Shown here one piece after another: positions 7,052 through 14,839 of a DNA stretch of 19,304 nucleotides. The position numbers and the translations under genes were made by a program. The stretch spans positions 1 to 19,304 of the forward strand of contig DATCXZ010000001.1 of the NCBI GenBank assembly GCA_036570545.1, read 5' to 3'. The notes under the pieces were generated by a model. It searched no databases. It had not been told where the DNA came from and saw nothing but the letters and a program-made list of their open reading frames with translations. Source of the DNA: Pelagibius sp036570545. Lineage in GTDB: Bacteria > Pseudomonadota > Alphaproteobacteria > Kiloniellales > Kiloniellaceae. Within the stretch, counting starts at the first letter, position 1, and each line of letters begins with the position of its first letter.

Positions 7052-7462
7052 CGGCGCCTACGCTAGCGGCGCCGGGCGGACTGGGCCAGTGGCTATTCGG
7101 AAAGTTAGCCATGTGCTGCCTTGCCGGTTGAGGACCAAAGGCCTCAACGCCGGGTGATTATTAGCTAGAAATGTGTGCCTGCGGAGGCAAGAATACCCGC
7201 GTAGCTAGCGTGGGAGCGCCACCGGCATCCGGCAGTTGCGCGGGGAGTGCCGCAACGGGCGGAGGAAGACTTCAAGAGCTGAACGGCCGCTGCGGCCGGG
7301 AGTGTCAGTGTTTCAGGATCGAGGGAAGTGCGGCACGGCGTCCGGATGCGGTGTGCCGAGGGTGGCCGGGGAACTGATTGGTATCTGCCGCCGCCGTTCC
7401 GTCGCCAGCCGCGCGTGGGCGGTTTCGCAGCTCCCGACTGGCGAGTCCGACTGGCGACCGGC
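7052..7462. other. Non-coding divergent spacer with three consecutive small hairpins
   Basis: This 411-bp spacer separates azlC (minus) from the PAS kinase gene (plus). It holds three simple inverted repeats in about 100 nt: TGGCTA/TAGCCA (7090-7095 with 7106-7111), GTTGAGG/CCTCAAC (7127-7133 with 7142-7148, 8-nt loop) and TGCCT/AGGCA (7176-7180 with 7185-7189). Between the second and third lies the most AT-rich stretch (about 7156-7173), a possible promoter zone; no convincing -35/-10 pair was found on either strand. The right part is open as an in-frame 5' extension of the kinase from a GTG at 7328, preceded by GAGGG, so a longer kinase is not excluded. No known riboswitch was recognised. 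Confidence 0.5.
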
Positions 7463-8971
7463 ATGAAGGAGACTGCCGCCGCGGCGGGGCCTAGCCGCGA
7501 AGCATACTTCCGCGCCCTGCTCGAAGCCGCTCCCGACGGCATCGTGATCACCGACGGTGAGGGACGCATCGTTCTGGTCAATGCGCAGACTGAGCATCTG
7601 TTCGGCTATCCCCGCGACCAACTCATCGGGCAGCCGGTCGAGGTGCTGGTGCCGGAGGCGCTGCAGGCGCTTCACGTCGGCCACCGACGTGACTTCCTCA
7701 TCGCGCCACGTGTGCGCTCGATGGGCGAGGACCTCGAGCTTTCCGGCCGCCGCGCCGACGGCAGCGAGTTTCCCGTCGCCATCAGCCTCAGCCCGGTGGA
7801 GACCGACGAGGGCTCGCTGGTCATCGCCGCCGTGCGCGACGTCACCCACGCCAAGCAGGCGGAAAAGGCGCTGCGCGACCGCGAGACGAAGTTCCGCGCA
7901 ATGCTGGAGGGGGCGCCGGATGCCGTCGTCATCGTCAACAGACAGGGGCGCATCGAGCTTGTGAACGCCCAGACCGAGCGGATATTCGGCTACCCGCGCG
8001 ACCGCCTGATCGGCCGGCCGCTCGACGTTCTCATTCCCGAGCGCTTCCGCCGCCGTCACGTCGGCCACGTCGAGGGCTATGTGGCGGAGCCCCGCGTGCG
8101 CCGCATGGGGCTGGGGCTGGAGCTCTCCGGCCTGCGCGCCGACGGCAGCGAGTTTCCGGTGGCCATAAGCCTCAGCCCGGTGGAGACCTCGGAGGGCACG
8201 CTCACCATCGCCGCCATCCGCGACGTGACCGAGCGCCGCCACCTCGATCGCGAAGTCCAGGACCTGAACGAGCGGCTGACGCGGGACAACGCCGAGCTGG
8301 CAGCGGTGAACAACGAGCTGGAGGCCTTCAGCTACTCCGTCTCCCACGACCTGCGCGCGCCGCTGCGCGCCATCGACGGCTTTAGTCAGGCGCTGCTGGA
8401 AGACTGCGCCGAAAATCTCGATCCCCAAGGGCGCGACTATCTGAACCGGGTGCGCCGGGGTGCGCAGCGCATGGGCGTGCTGATTGACGATCTCCTCAAG
8501 CTCTCCCGCGTGACGCGGTCCGATATGGTGCTGCAAGAGGTCGATCTCAGCGCCCTGGCAGAGCGCATCGCCCAGGACCTGCAGTCGTACGCGCCGGACC
8601 GGATGGCGCACTTCGTGATCGAGCCGGCCATGATCGTACGGGGCGATGCCCAACTGCTGCAGATCGCTTTGGAGAACCTGTTGGGCAACGCCTGGAAGTT
8701 CTCCGCCGGGCGCGCGCCGGCCCGCATCGAGTTCGGCCGCGGCCGCCACGAGGGGCAAGACGCCTATTTCGTCCGCGACAACGGAGCGGGTTTCGACATG
8801 GCACATGCCGACCAGCTCTTTCGCGCCTTTCAGCGCCTGCACGACGCCAGCCAGTTTCCCGGAACCGGCATCGGCCTCGCCACCGTTCAGCGGATCATCC
8901 ACAAGCACGGCGGGCGCTTGTGGGCGGCCGGCGAGGTAGGCAAGGGCGCCACCTTCTACTTCACCCTCTGA
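7463..8971 (+). CDS. Tandem-PAS sensor histidine kinase with phytochrome-type transmitter
   Basis: A 502-residue soluble kinase. Two PAS domains (about residues 13-130 and 141-258) are followed by a short coiled-coil-like linker, a HisKA domain with phosphoacceptor His295 in SVSHDLRAPLRAIDGF, and a HATPase domain with N-box ENLLGNAWKF, G1 DNGAGFD, F-box FRAFQRLH and G2 GTGIGLATV. The SHDLRAPLRAI-type transmitter is the kind found in Cph1-like phytochromes, but GAF/PHY photosensory domains are absent. There is no membrane segment, so it senses a cytoplasmic signal, or one bound by the PAS cores. The ATG at 7463 was chosen because the PAS domain begins a few residues later; its ribosome-binding site is weak and a GTG at 7328 is an alternative. 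An Rcp1-like receiver gene starts 12 bp downstream, the likely phosphotransfer partner. Confidence 0.92.
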   Translation: MKETAAAAGPSREAYFRALLEAAPDGIVITDGEGRIVLVNAQTEHLFGYPRDQLIGQPVEVLVPEALQALHVGHRRDFLIAPRVRSMGEDLELSGRRADGSEFPVAISLSPVETDEGSLVIAAVRDVTHAKQAEKALRDRETKFRAMLEGAPDAVVIVNRQGRIELVNAQTERIFGYPRDRLIGRPLDVLIPERFRRRHVGHVEGYVAEPRVRRMGLGLELSGLRADGSEFPVAISLSPVETSEGTLTIAAIRDVTERRHLDREVQDLNERLTRDNAELAAVNNELEAFSYSVSHDLRAPLRAIDGFSQALLEDCAENLDPQGRDYLNRVRRGAQRMGVLIDDLLKLSRVTRSDMVLQEVDLSALAERIAQDLQSYAPDRMAHFVIEPAMIVRGDAQLLQIALENLLGNAWKFSAGRAPARIEFGRGRHEGQDAYFVRDNGAGFDMAHADQLFRAFQRLHDASQFPGTGIGLATVQRIIHKHGGRLWAAGEVGKGATFYFTL

Positions 8972-8983
8972 CCGAGGACGGAC

Positions 8984-9433
8984 ATGCTCGAGAAGACGAT
9001 TTTGCTGGTCGAAGACAATCCGGACGACGAGGCGCTCACGCTGCGGGCCTTCAGCAAGAACAACATCCGCAATCCTATGGTCGTTGCCCGCGATGGCGCC
9101 GAGGCGCTCGACTACCTGTTCGGCAGCGGCAACTATGCACGCCGCGACGTGGCTGATCTGCCGCAGGTGGTATTGCTCGATCTCAAGCTGCCCAAAGTCG
9201 ACGGCCTCGAGGTGCTGCGGCGGATCAGAGCCGACGAGCGGACCGACATTTTGCCGGTGGTCATTCTCACCTCCTCGAAGGAGGAGCAGGATCTGGTGGA
9301 GGGCTATCGCCTCGGCGCCAACAGCTACGTGCGCAAGCCGGTGAACTTCGACGAGTTCGTGGAGGCGGCACGCCAGCTCGGGCTTTACTGGCTACTGCTC
9401 AACGAAGTGGCGCCGGGGCGCACGGGCGGCTGA
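8984..9433 (+). CDS. Rcp1-like single-domain response regulator
   Basis: A 149-residue stand-alone receiver domain. Acidic pocket Glu10-Asp11 with the NPDD extension, phosphoacceptor Asp66 in LLDLKLPKVDG, Thr96-Ser97 in ILTSSKE and Lys118 in YVRKPV are all present. The insertion YLFGSGNYARRD before the third strand and the C-terminal FVEAARQLGLYWLLLNE helix are typical of Rcp1, the partner of phytochrome-type kinases. It has no output domain, so it works as a phosphate carrier or by protein contact. ATG at 8984 follows GAGGACGG. Tight spacing (12 bp after the kinase, 10 bp before the hybrid kinase) implies one operon. Expected reaction: takes phosphate from His295 of the upstream kinase (family knowledge plus context). 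Confidence 0.94.
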   Translation: MLEKTILLVEDNPDDEALTLRAFSKNNIRNPMVVARDGAEALDYLFGSGNYARRDVADLPQVVLLDLKLPKVDGLEVLRRIRADERTDILPVVILTSSKEEQDLVEGYRLGANSYVRKPVNFDEFVEAARQLGLYWLLLNEVAPGRTGG

Positions 9434-9443
9434 CGGAGCAGGG

Positions 9444-11378
9444 ATGATACAACCGCCCAGGGCGATACAGGTCCTCCTCGTCGAGGACTCTGAGGACGAC
9501 GCGGCTCTGCTGCTCCGCGAGCTGCGGCGCGGCGGCTATGACCCGCAGAGCCGGCGTGCCGCCTCGGCGGACGCCTTCGAAGACGCGCTGGAGAGCCAGG
9601 CCTGGGACGTCATCCTCTGCGATTACACGATGCCCGGCTTCAGCGGTGCCGAGGCGCTGGCACTGCTGCACAAGCGCAAGCTCGATATTCCCTTTATCTT
9701 CGTTTCCGGCACCCTCAGCGAGGAGATGGCGGTAGCGGCAATGCGGGCGGGGGCGCACGACTACATCGTCAAGGACCGCTTGAGGCGGCTCGTGCCGGCG
9801 GTCGAGCGCGAGCTGCGTGATGCTGTGGCCCGGCGCGAGCAGGCCCGCGACCGGGCAGAGCGCGAGACGGCGGAGCGGCGGTTCCGTCATATCCTGGCCC
9901 TGGCGCCGGACGCCATTGTCGCCGCCGACGAGGGCTTCCGTATCACCATCTACAACCGCGCGGCCGAGGCGCTGTTCGGCTATAGCGGAGAGGAGATCGC
10001 CGGCCAACCCCTGGACGTGCTGCTGTCGTCGCACGTCGTCGCCAGCCATCGGCATCACATGAGCGACTCCGAGACGGCGTTGCGTGTGAACGAACGCGTC
10101 GAAATCGTCGGCCGGCGCAAGAACGGCGAGGAGTTCCCCGCCGAGGCGGCCATCGTCCAGGTCATCGAGGACGGCAATGCCACCTTCATGGCGGTCATCC
10201 GCGATGTCAGCGAGCGCAAGACGCTCGAGGCTCAGCTCCGACAGGCCCAGCGGATGGAGGCCGTCGGTCAGCTCACCGGCGGGCTGGCACACGACTTCAA
10301 CAATCTGCTGACCATTGTCATCGGCAACCTCGACCTGCTGCTCGAAAGACTCGGCAAGGACTGCGAGTCCGCTGAGATGGCGCAGGTCGCGCTCGAGGCC
10401 AGCCTGCGCGGCGCCACCCTGACCCGACAGCTCCTGGCGTTCTCGCGCCGCCAGCCGCTGGAGCCGAAGGTCTTCGACATGAATGTGCTGGTCGACGACA
10501 CCGTCGGGCTGCTGCGGCGCACGCTCGGTGAGCAGCTCGAAATTGCCATGGTGCTCGCGCCCGACCTCTGGCCCGTCCTGGCGGACCCGGTTCAGCTCGA
10601 GTCCGCCTTCGCCAATCTCGCGATCAACGCGCGCGATGCCACGCCGCAGGGCGGACAGCTCGCCATCGAGACGGTGAACAAGCAGCTCGATTCCGACTAT
10701 GCCGCCCTGAACCTCGACGTCGTGCCGGGCGACTACGTCATGCTGGCGGTCTCCGACAACGGCACCGGGATTTCGCCCGACATCCTCGACAAGGTTTTCG
10801 AGCCCTTCTTCACCACCAAGGGCCAGGGCCACGGCACCGGCCTCGGCCTCAGCATGGTCTACGGCTTTGCCAAGCAGTCCGGCGGCCACGTGAAGATCTA
10901 CAGCGAGGTCGGCCACGGCACCACCGTGCGGCTCTACCTGCCGCGTGCGAGCGCCGACCGGCAGTGCGTCGAGGTGAGGCCCTGCGAGCCGGCTGCGGTC
11001 GACCCGGGCGACGCCACAATCCTGGTGGTGGAGGACAGCACCGAGGTGCGCCGCGTGGCGGTCAATCACCTCACCGCTTTCGGCTACCAGGTCGTCGAGG
11101 CGGCCAGCGGACGCGAGGCGCTGAACCAGCTTGCCGCCGACGACAGCATCGCCCTGCTGTTCACCGACGTGATCATGCCGGGTGGCCTGTCTGGTCCGGA
11201 GCTGGCGCAGCGCGCGCGCGAGCTGCGCCCGGACCTCAAGGTGCTGTTCACCTCCGGCTACGCCGAGACGGCAATCGATGGCGGCCTGTCCGCCGACCTG
11301 CTGAGCAAGCCCTATCGGAAAGAGGAGCTGGCGCGCAAGCTGCGAGAGGTGCTCGAGAGGAGGGATGGCGAGCCATGA
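9444..11378 (+). CDS. Hybrid histidine kinase, REC-PAS-HisKA-HATPase-REC
   Basis: A 644-residue soluble protein. The N-terminal receiver (residues 8-125) has Asp60 in LCDYTMPGF, Ser88-Gly89-Thr90, and Lys110 in YIVKD. A helical linker (125-150) leads to one PAS domain (about 150-265). The HisKA domain has His283 in GLAHDFNNLL, the NtrB/FixL-like type. The HATPase domain shows NLAINARDA, DNGTGI, FEPFFTTK and GTGLGLSMV. The C-terminal receiver (about 525-640) carries Asp575 in FTDVIMPGG and SKPYRKEEL. A receiver at each end allows input from another kinase at the N-terminus and autophosphorylation relay to the C-terminus (inference). ATG at 9444 follows GGAGCAGGG. The stop overlaps the next receiver gene as ATGA. 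Fourth-step partners such as an HPt protein are not encoded here. Confidence 0.94.
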   Translation: MIQPPRAIQVLLVEDSEDDAALLLRELRRGGYDPQSRRAASADAFEDALESQAWDVILCDYTMPGFSGAEALALLHKRKLDIPFIFVSGTLSEEMAVAAMRAGAHDYIVKDRLRRLVPAVERELRDAVARREQARDRAERETAERRFRHILALAPDAIVAADEGFRITIYNRAAEALFGYSGEEIAGQPLDVLLSSHVVASHRHHMSDSETALRVNERVEIVGRRKNGEEFPAEAAIVQVIEDGNATFMAVIRDVSERKTLEAQLRQAQRMEAVGQLTGGLAHDFNNLLTIVIGNLDLLLERLGKDCESAEMAQVALEASLRGATLTRQLLAFSRRQPLEPKVFDMNVLVDDTVGLLRRTLGEQLEIAMVLAPDLWPVLADPVQLESAFANLAINARDATPQGGQLAIETVNKQLDSDYAALNLDVVPGDYVMLAVSDNGTGISPDILDKVFEPFFTTKGQGHGTGLGLSMVYGFAKQSGGHVKIYSEVGHGTTVRLYLPRASADRQCVEVRPCEPAAVDPGDATILVVEDSTEVRRVAVNHLTAFGYQVVEAASGREALNQLAADDSIALLFTDVIMPGGLSGPELAQRARELRPDLKVLFTSGYAETAIDGGLSADLLSKPYRKEELARKLREVLERRDGEP

Positions 11379-11767
11379 CGGCACAGCAACTGCTGATGTG
11401 CGATGACGAGCCTGCTGTCGGCGACTTCGTGCGCCGCATCGCGGAGGATCTGGGCTACCAGATGCATTTCACGGCGCACGCGGAGGGCTTCTCCCTGCTG
11501 TACCGCAAGGTGCGCCCCAACGTCGTCATTCTTGATTTGGCGATGCCCGGCACCGACGGGATCGAGTTGCTGCGCTTTCTCTCGGCAGAGCGCAGTCGCG
11601 CGCGGATTTTGCTGATGAGCGGCTTCGATGCCCGGATCCGCGAGGCGGCGCTGCTGCTGGGCGAGGCCCATGCGCTCGACATGGTCGGCATCGTCGCCAA
11701 GCCGGTCCGTGCCGCCGAGCTGCGTGCGCTGCTCGCAAGCCTGCAGAACCCGGCGACCTCTCAGTAG
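11375..11767 (+). CDS. Single-domain response regulator
   Basis: A 130-residue receiver domain with nothing attached. The acidic pocket is Asp10-Asp11-Glu12, the phosphoacceptor is Asp54 in VILDLAMPGTDG, the switch Ser is Ser82 in LLMSGFD, and the conserved Lys is Lys109 in IVAKPV. The long helix between SGFD and VAKPV (EAALLLGEAHALDMVG) resembles receivers that in other proteins precede EAL domains. No EAL sequence follows; the gene simply ends. Start at 11375 overlaps the hybrid-kinase stop (ATGA), so the two are coupled and probably partners. The stop codon overlaps the last bases of the convergent kinase gene by 7 bp, leaving no room for a separate terminator. The role is probably phosphate sink or protein-contact output. 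Confidence 0.92.
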   Translation: MTAQQLLMCDDEPAVGDFVRRIAEDLGYQMHFTAHAEGFSLLYRKVRPNVVILDLAMPGTDGIELLRFLSAERSRARILLMSGFDARIREAALLLGEAHALDMVGIVAKPVRAAELRALLASLQNPATSQ

Positions 11768-13323
11768 AGCACCCGCTCGGGCGGCAGAGTGACGATGGCG
11801 CGGGTGCCGACGCCGGGCTGGCTCTTCAGCTCCAGGCTTCCGCCATGCAGCTTCACGAAGCCATCGGACAGCGGCAGGCCGAGCCCGGTGCCCTCGAACT
11901 GGCGGCTGAGACGGCTGTCGACCTGCTCGAAGGGCGCGAAGGCACGCGGGATGTCCTCGGTGGCGATGCCGATGCCGGTGTCGCTCACCTCGAAAACGAA
12001 GCTGCCGTCGCCGGCGCGGCGCGCGGTCAGCGCAACACGGCCGCCTTCCGGCGTGAACTTGATGGCGTTGGACATCAGGTTCAACAGCACCTGCTTCAGC
12101 TTGCGCTCGTCGGCGTTCAGGCGCGGCAGGCTCTCGGGCAGCTCGATCGTCATGCGGAGCTGGGCACGCTGCGCGCGCTCGGAGACCAGGCGCTCGACGG
12201 CGCTGACGACGTCGCGGGGGTCGACCACTTCGTCGCGCAGCTCATGGGCGCCTGCCTCGATCTTGGCGACGTCGAGAATGTCGTTGATCAAGGTCAGCAG
12301 GTGCTGCGCGCTCTCGTGGATGTCGGCGGCATAGCTCTTGTACTGCGCGCTGCCGAGCGGGCCCAGCAGCTCGCTCTCCATGATTTCCGAGAAGCCGATG
12401 ACGGCGTTCAGCGGCGTGCGCAACTCATGGCTCATGTTGGCCAGGAACTCCGTCTTGGCGCGGTTGGCGAGCTCGGCGCTCTCCTTGGCGCCGATCAGCG
12501 CCTCCTCGCGCTGACGCAGGGCGGTGACGTTCTCCGCGGTGCCGCGGTAGCCGAGAAAGCTGCCGCTGTCCGGGCAGTACACCGGCAGGCCGTTGAGGCG
12601 GAACAGCAGGGTGGCCCCGGCGCGGTCCCGGATGGCGATCTCGACGTCGCGGAACGGCGCGTGACGCTCGCTGCTGGCGAGCGACATGAGCTTGGACGAG
12701 GGCTGTGCCGGCAGGTCGTTCAGGGACCGGCCGATGATCTCGCGCGGATGGTAGCCGAGGGCGTCATGCACCCGCGGCGACACGAAGGTGAGGACCAGGT
12801 GGCGGTCGGTCTCCCACACCCAGTCGGAAACCAGCCGGGTGGTGTCGTCGAGGCGCGTGGTAGCCTGCACCAGGGCGGTCGCCGTGGCCTTCAGCTTGGT
12901 GGTGGACTCATAGAGCAGGGCGGTGGCCCGCACGCTGCCGTCGCTGCCGCGGATCAACCGTCGCCGGGCGCGGTAGTACTCGGTGCGCCCGTCGATGGTG
13001 AGCTTGTGCTCCTGGCTCACGGCAATGGGCGAGATGTCGCCGGCCGGCGACATCAGGCCGATGCCCGACTGGCTCGGTGCTGCGCCCGCCTCGGCCAGCG
13101 GGCCGGCGAGGCGGTGATAGGCTTTGTTGGCGTAGACCATCTCGCCCTCGGGCGAGAGGATGCAGGTTGGGGGGCCCTCCTCCAGCAGGTCGCTCTGCAG
13201 GATCTGCAGCAGGTCTTCCACCTCGCTGGGAGGGCGCGCCACCGTAAGCGGCATCGACTTGGGGGCGCTGCCCGCCTCGGCGGTGCGCGCCACCATCTTC
13301 GGCTTTCCTAAATCGGTCGTCAC
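11761..13323 (-). CDS. PAS-PAS sensor histidine kinase, soluble
   Basis: A 520-residue cytoplasmic kinase. The first PAS-like region lies at about residues 36-145 (LLEEGPPTCILSPEGEMVYA), a second, better PAS at about 160-272 (ending FLGYRGTAENVT). HisKA follows with His299 in ANMSHELRTPLNAVIGF. The HATPase domain has NLMSNAIKFTPEGG, SDTGIGI, FAPFEQVDS and GTGLGLPLSDG. The transmitter is of the PleC/DivJ-like group common in alphaproteobacteria. No receiver domain or membrane helix is seen. Translation starts with GTG at 13323, which overlaps the TGA of the DUF2336 gene (GTGA), indicating coupled translation. Its 3' end overlaps the convergent receiver gene by 7 bp, so transcription of one strand would run into the other. 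The signal is unknown; the natural receiver may be one of those encoded opposite (inference). Confidence 0.94.
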   Translation of the reverse strand: MTTDLGKPKMVARTAEAGSAPKSMPLTVARPPSEVEDLLQILQSDLLEEGPPTCILSPEGEMVYANKAYHRLAGPLAEAGAAPSQSGIGLMSPAGDISPIAVSQEHKLTIDGRTEYYRARRRLIRGSDGSVRATALLYESTTKLKATATALVQATTRLDDTTRLVSDWVWETDRHLVLTFVSPRVHDALGYHPREIIGRSLNDLPAQPSSKLMSLASSERHAPFRDVEIAIRDRAGATLLFRLNGLPVYCPDSGSFLGYRGTAENVTALRQREEALIGAKESAELANRAKTEFLANMSHELRTPLNAVIGFSEIMESELLGPLGSAQYKSYAADIHESAQHLLTLINDILDVAKIEAGAHELRDEVVDPRDVVSAVERLVSERAQRAQLRMTIELPESLPRLNADERKLKQVLLNLMSNAIKFTPEGGRVALTARRAGDGSFVFEVSDTGIGIATEDIPRAFAPFEQVDSRLSRQFEGTGLGLPLSDGFVKLHGGSLELKSQPGVGTRAIVTLPPERVLY

Positions 13324-14477
13324 CGCTTCCCCTTAGCCCCTGCCGCGTTTGCCTTGTTCATTTCCAGGTCCCGCACGGCGGCCTGGAACCCTGGCGTTCG
13401 CTGCCAGCTACGCAGGACATGCTGGGCATCCTCCCGCTTGGCGCGATCGAACAGGCGGGTGGCGCGCGCCAGATCGCCCGGCGACGTTTTTTGCCCTCCG
13501 GAGCCGACGCTGCGGCTCAGCAGGAAGAGGGTGGCAAAGTCCTGCTTGGAGACGCCGAGCGCCACACAGGAGATCGCGAGGCCTTCGCCGCCGGCGCCGT
13601 AGAGAATCTCCGCGCGCCGTGGCATGGCGACGCCGCTCCACTCCTCGAACAGCGCCTCGAACAGCGGCACCTGGCCCTGGCGCAGCGTGCGAATCAGCAT
13701 CGCCCCGTTGATCGGATGCTCGCGCGCCATGGAACGCGCCAGCTCGGCGGCGGTCTTCTCAAGGTTGGCGTCGCCGTCGCGGTTTTCGGCGGCCATCTCC
13801 AGAACCGCACCCTCGAGCGCATCGTCGAGGTCGGTCGGATGGATGTCGTAGCTTTTCAGAATCTCGTCGCGAAGGTTGGCCGCGACCACCCAATAGAGCC
13901 GCATGGCGAGGTCGTTGGTCAGGTCCTGGCGCCGCACCAGGGGTTCCTGGTAGCTGTCGATGTGCTGGGCCTGCTCGGTCAGGTAGGCCAGTGTCGCCTT
14001 GGAGATGCGCGCGCTGGTGTTCTCCAGCAGCGCGGTGATGACGTCGCTGTCCTGGGTGCCGACCAGTTCGTCGCTCACCGCCTCGCTGAGGTCGCGGCGC
14101 CGGGCGATGGCGATCTGATGCTGGCGGCTGCGGTGGTGAATGATGCTGATGAGCTCTTCGTCCGACAGCAGCGTGCAGCGCAGCAGCACCGGCTGGGCGA
14201 CGTCGAACTCATCGTTGGCCAGCGCGATCAGCAGGGCGCGCGGCGCCGCCGGATTGCGCGACAGGCGGTCGGCCAGGCGCTTGCGGATCGGAACTTCGAA
14301 CTCGTGGATCAGCTTGTCGAGAATGTCGAAGATCAGGTCGCGCTCCTGATCGCTCAGCATGTGCTCGCGCTCGAGCGATAGCTGCGCAATACGCGCGGTC
14401 AGCTCTTCGCGCCCCTCGACCGACTTGTCGAGCGCAAGCTGCAGCAGAGAACGCAGGTCCTGATCGCGGTCGTTCAC
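13320..14477 (-). CDS. DUF2336-family protein, all-helical
   Basis: A 385-residue soluble, almost wholly alpha-helical protein of the DUF2336 family, which I know mainly from alphaproteobacteria. Family-like blocks are the early LIFDILDKLIHEFEVPIRKRLADRL, then DEFDVAQPVLLRCTLLSDEEL with the following IIHHRSRQHQIAIARR, the paired VSDELVGTQDSDVITALLEN, and the distal WSGVAMPRRAEILYGAGGEGLAI region. The first half looks like HEAT-type helical repeats, which usually bind other proteins. The function of the family is not established. Translation starts with GTG at 14477 after AAGGG; no better ATG is present. It is the first gene of a two-gene unit with the PAS kinase, sharing GTGA, so a role as sensor accessory, adaptor or effector of that kinase is a reasonable inference. 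A strong-looking promoter lies at 14583-14611. Confidence 0.9.
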   Translation of the reverse strand: MNDRDQDLRSLLQLALDKSVEGREELTARIAQLSLEREHMLSDQERDLIFDILDKLIHEFEVPIRKRLADRLSRNPAAPRALLIALANDEFDVAQPVLLRCTLLSDEELISIIHHRSRQHQIAIARRRDLSEAVSDELVGTQDSDVITALLENTSARISKATLAYLTEQAQHIDSYQEPLVRRQDLTNDLAMRLYWVVAANLRDEILKSYDIHPTDLDDALEGAVLEMAAENRDGDANLEKTAAELARSMAREHPINGAMLIRTLRQGQVPLFEALFEEWSGVAMPRRAEILYGAGGEGLAISCVALGVSKQDFATLFLLSRSVGSGGQKTSPGDLARATRLFDRAKREDAQHVLRSWQRTPGFQAAVRDLEMNKANAAGAKGKR

Positions 14478-14582
14478 TCGGCCCTTCCCCTAAAAGACCG
14501 GTCGCCCCAACACACGCCGCAGGAACGGAATGTCTACCAGATTCCCCTGTCGGCACAGAAGACGACCGATACCCCCTTTAAA

Positions 14583-14611
14583 ATAATAAATTAAGGTAAA
14601 AACAATGTGAA
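14583..14611 (-). promoter_or_regulatory. Sigma-70-type promoter for the DUF2336-kinase unit
   Basis: On the minus strand TTCACA (14606-14611) and TATTAT (14583-14588) are separated by exactly 17 nt. Each matches the housekeeping consensus in 5 of 6 positions, and both sit in the AT-rich island. Transcription would begin near 14576, giving a leader of about 100 nt before the GTG at 14477. This is the best promoter match in the window, but it rests on sequence alone. Confidence 0.6.
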
Positions 14612-14839
14612 GTTTGATCTTCGCTATTTCTACTGTTGCGCTTTTGCGACTTGGGCTTGCGGCAGCAGTGCTGGAATAGAAGTCGCACTCTGCCTGCGGC
14701 TTCCTGAGCGTCATCCGCGGCGGCTACGAACGCTGTCGGGATTACTAAATGGATCGGCTATAAATATTGATGATTCGATTAGATTTGGCGGCGCGGGCGG
14801 ACGCCAACCTGTGGGGAGCCGATTCATTCGCCCTTAACT

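Noticed and set aside
9399..11384. Minus-strand open frame of 661 codons
   Set aside because: Antisense to the hybrid kinase, with no family motif; GC-rich codon use leaves this frame open by chance.
11845..13311. Plus-strand open frame of 488 codons
   Set aside because: Mirror frame of the PAS-PAS kinase; no start signal and no domain.
14490..14714. Possible small minus-strand protein upstream of DUF2336
   Set aside because: It spans the best promoter in the window, has no recognisable motif, and has no supporting ribosome-binding site.
14607..14837. Possible small plus-strand protein in the AT-rich spacer
   Set aside because: Its sequence shows no fold-like pattern and ends just before the better supported small gene.
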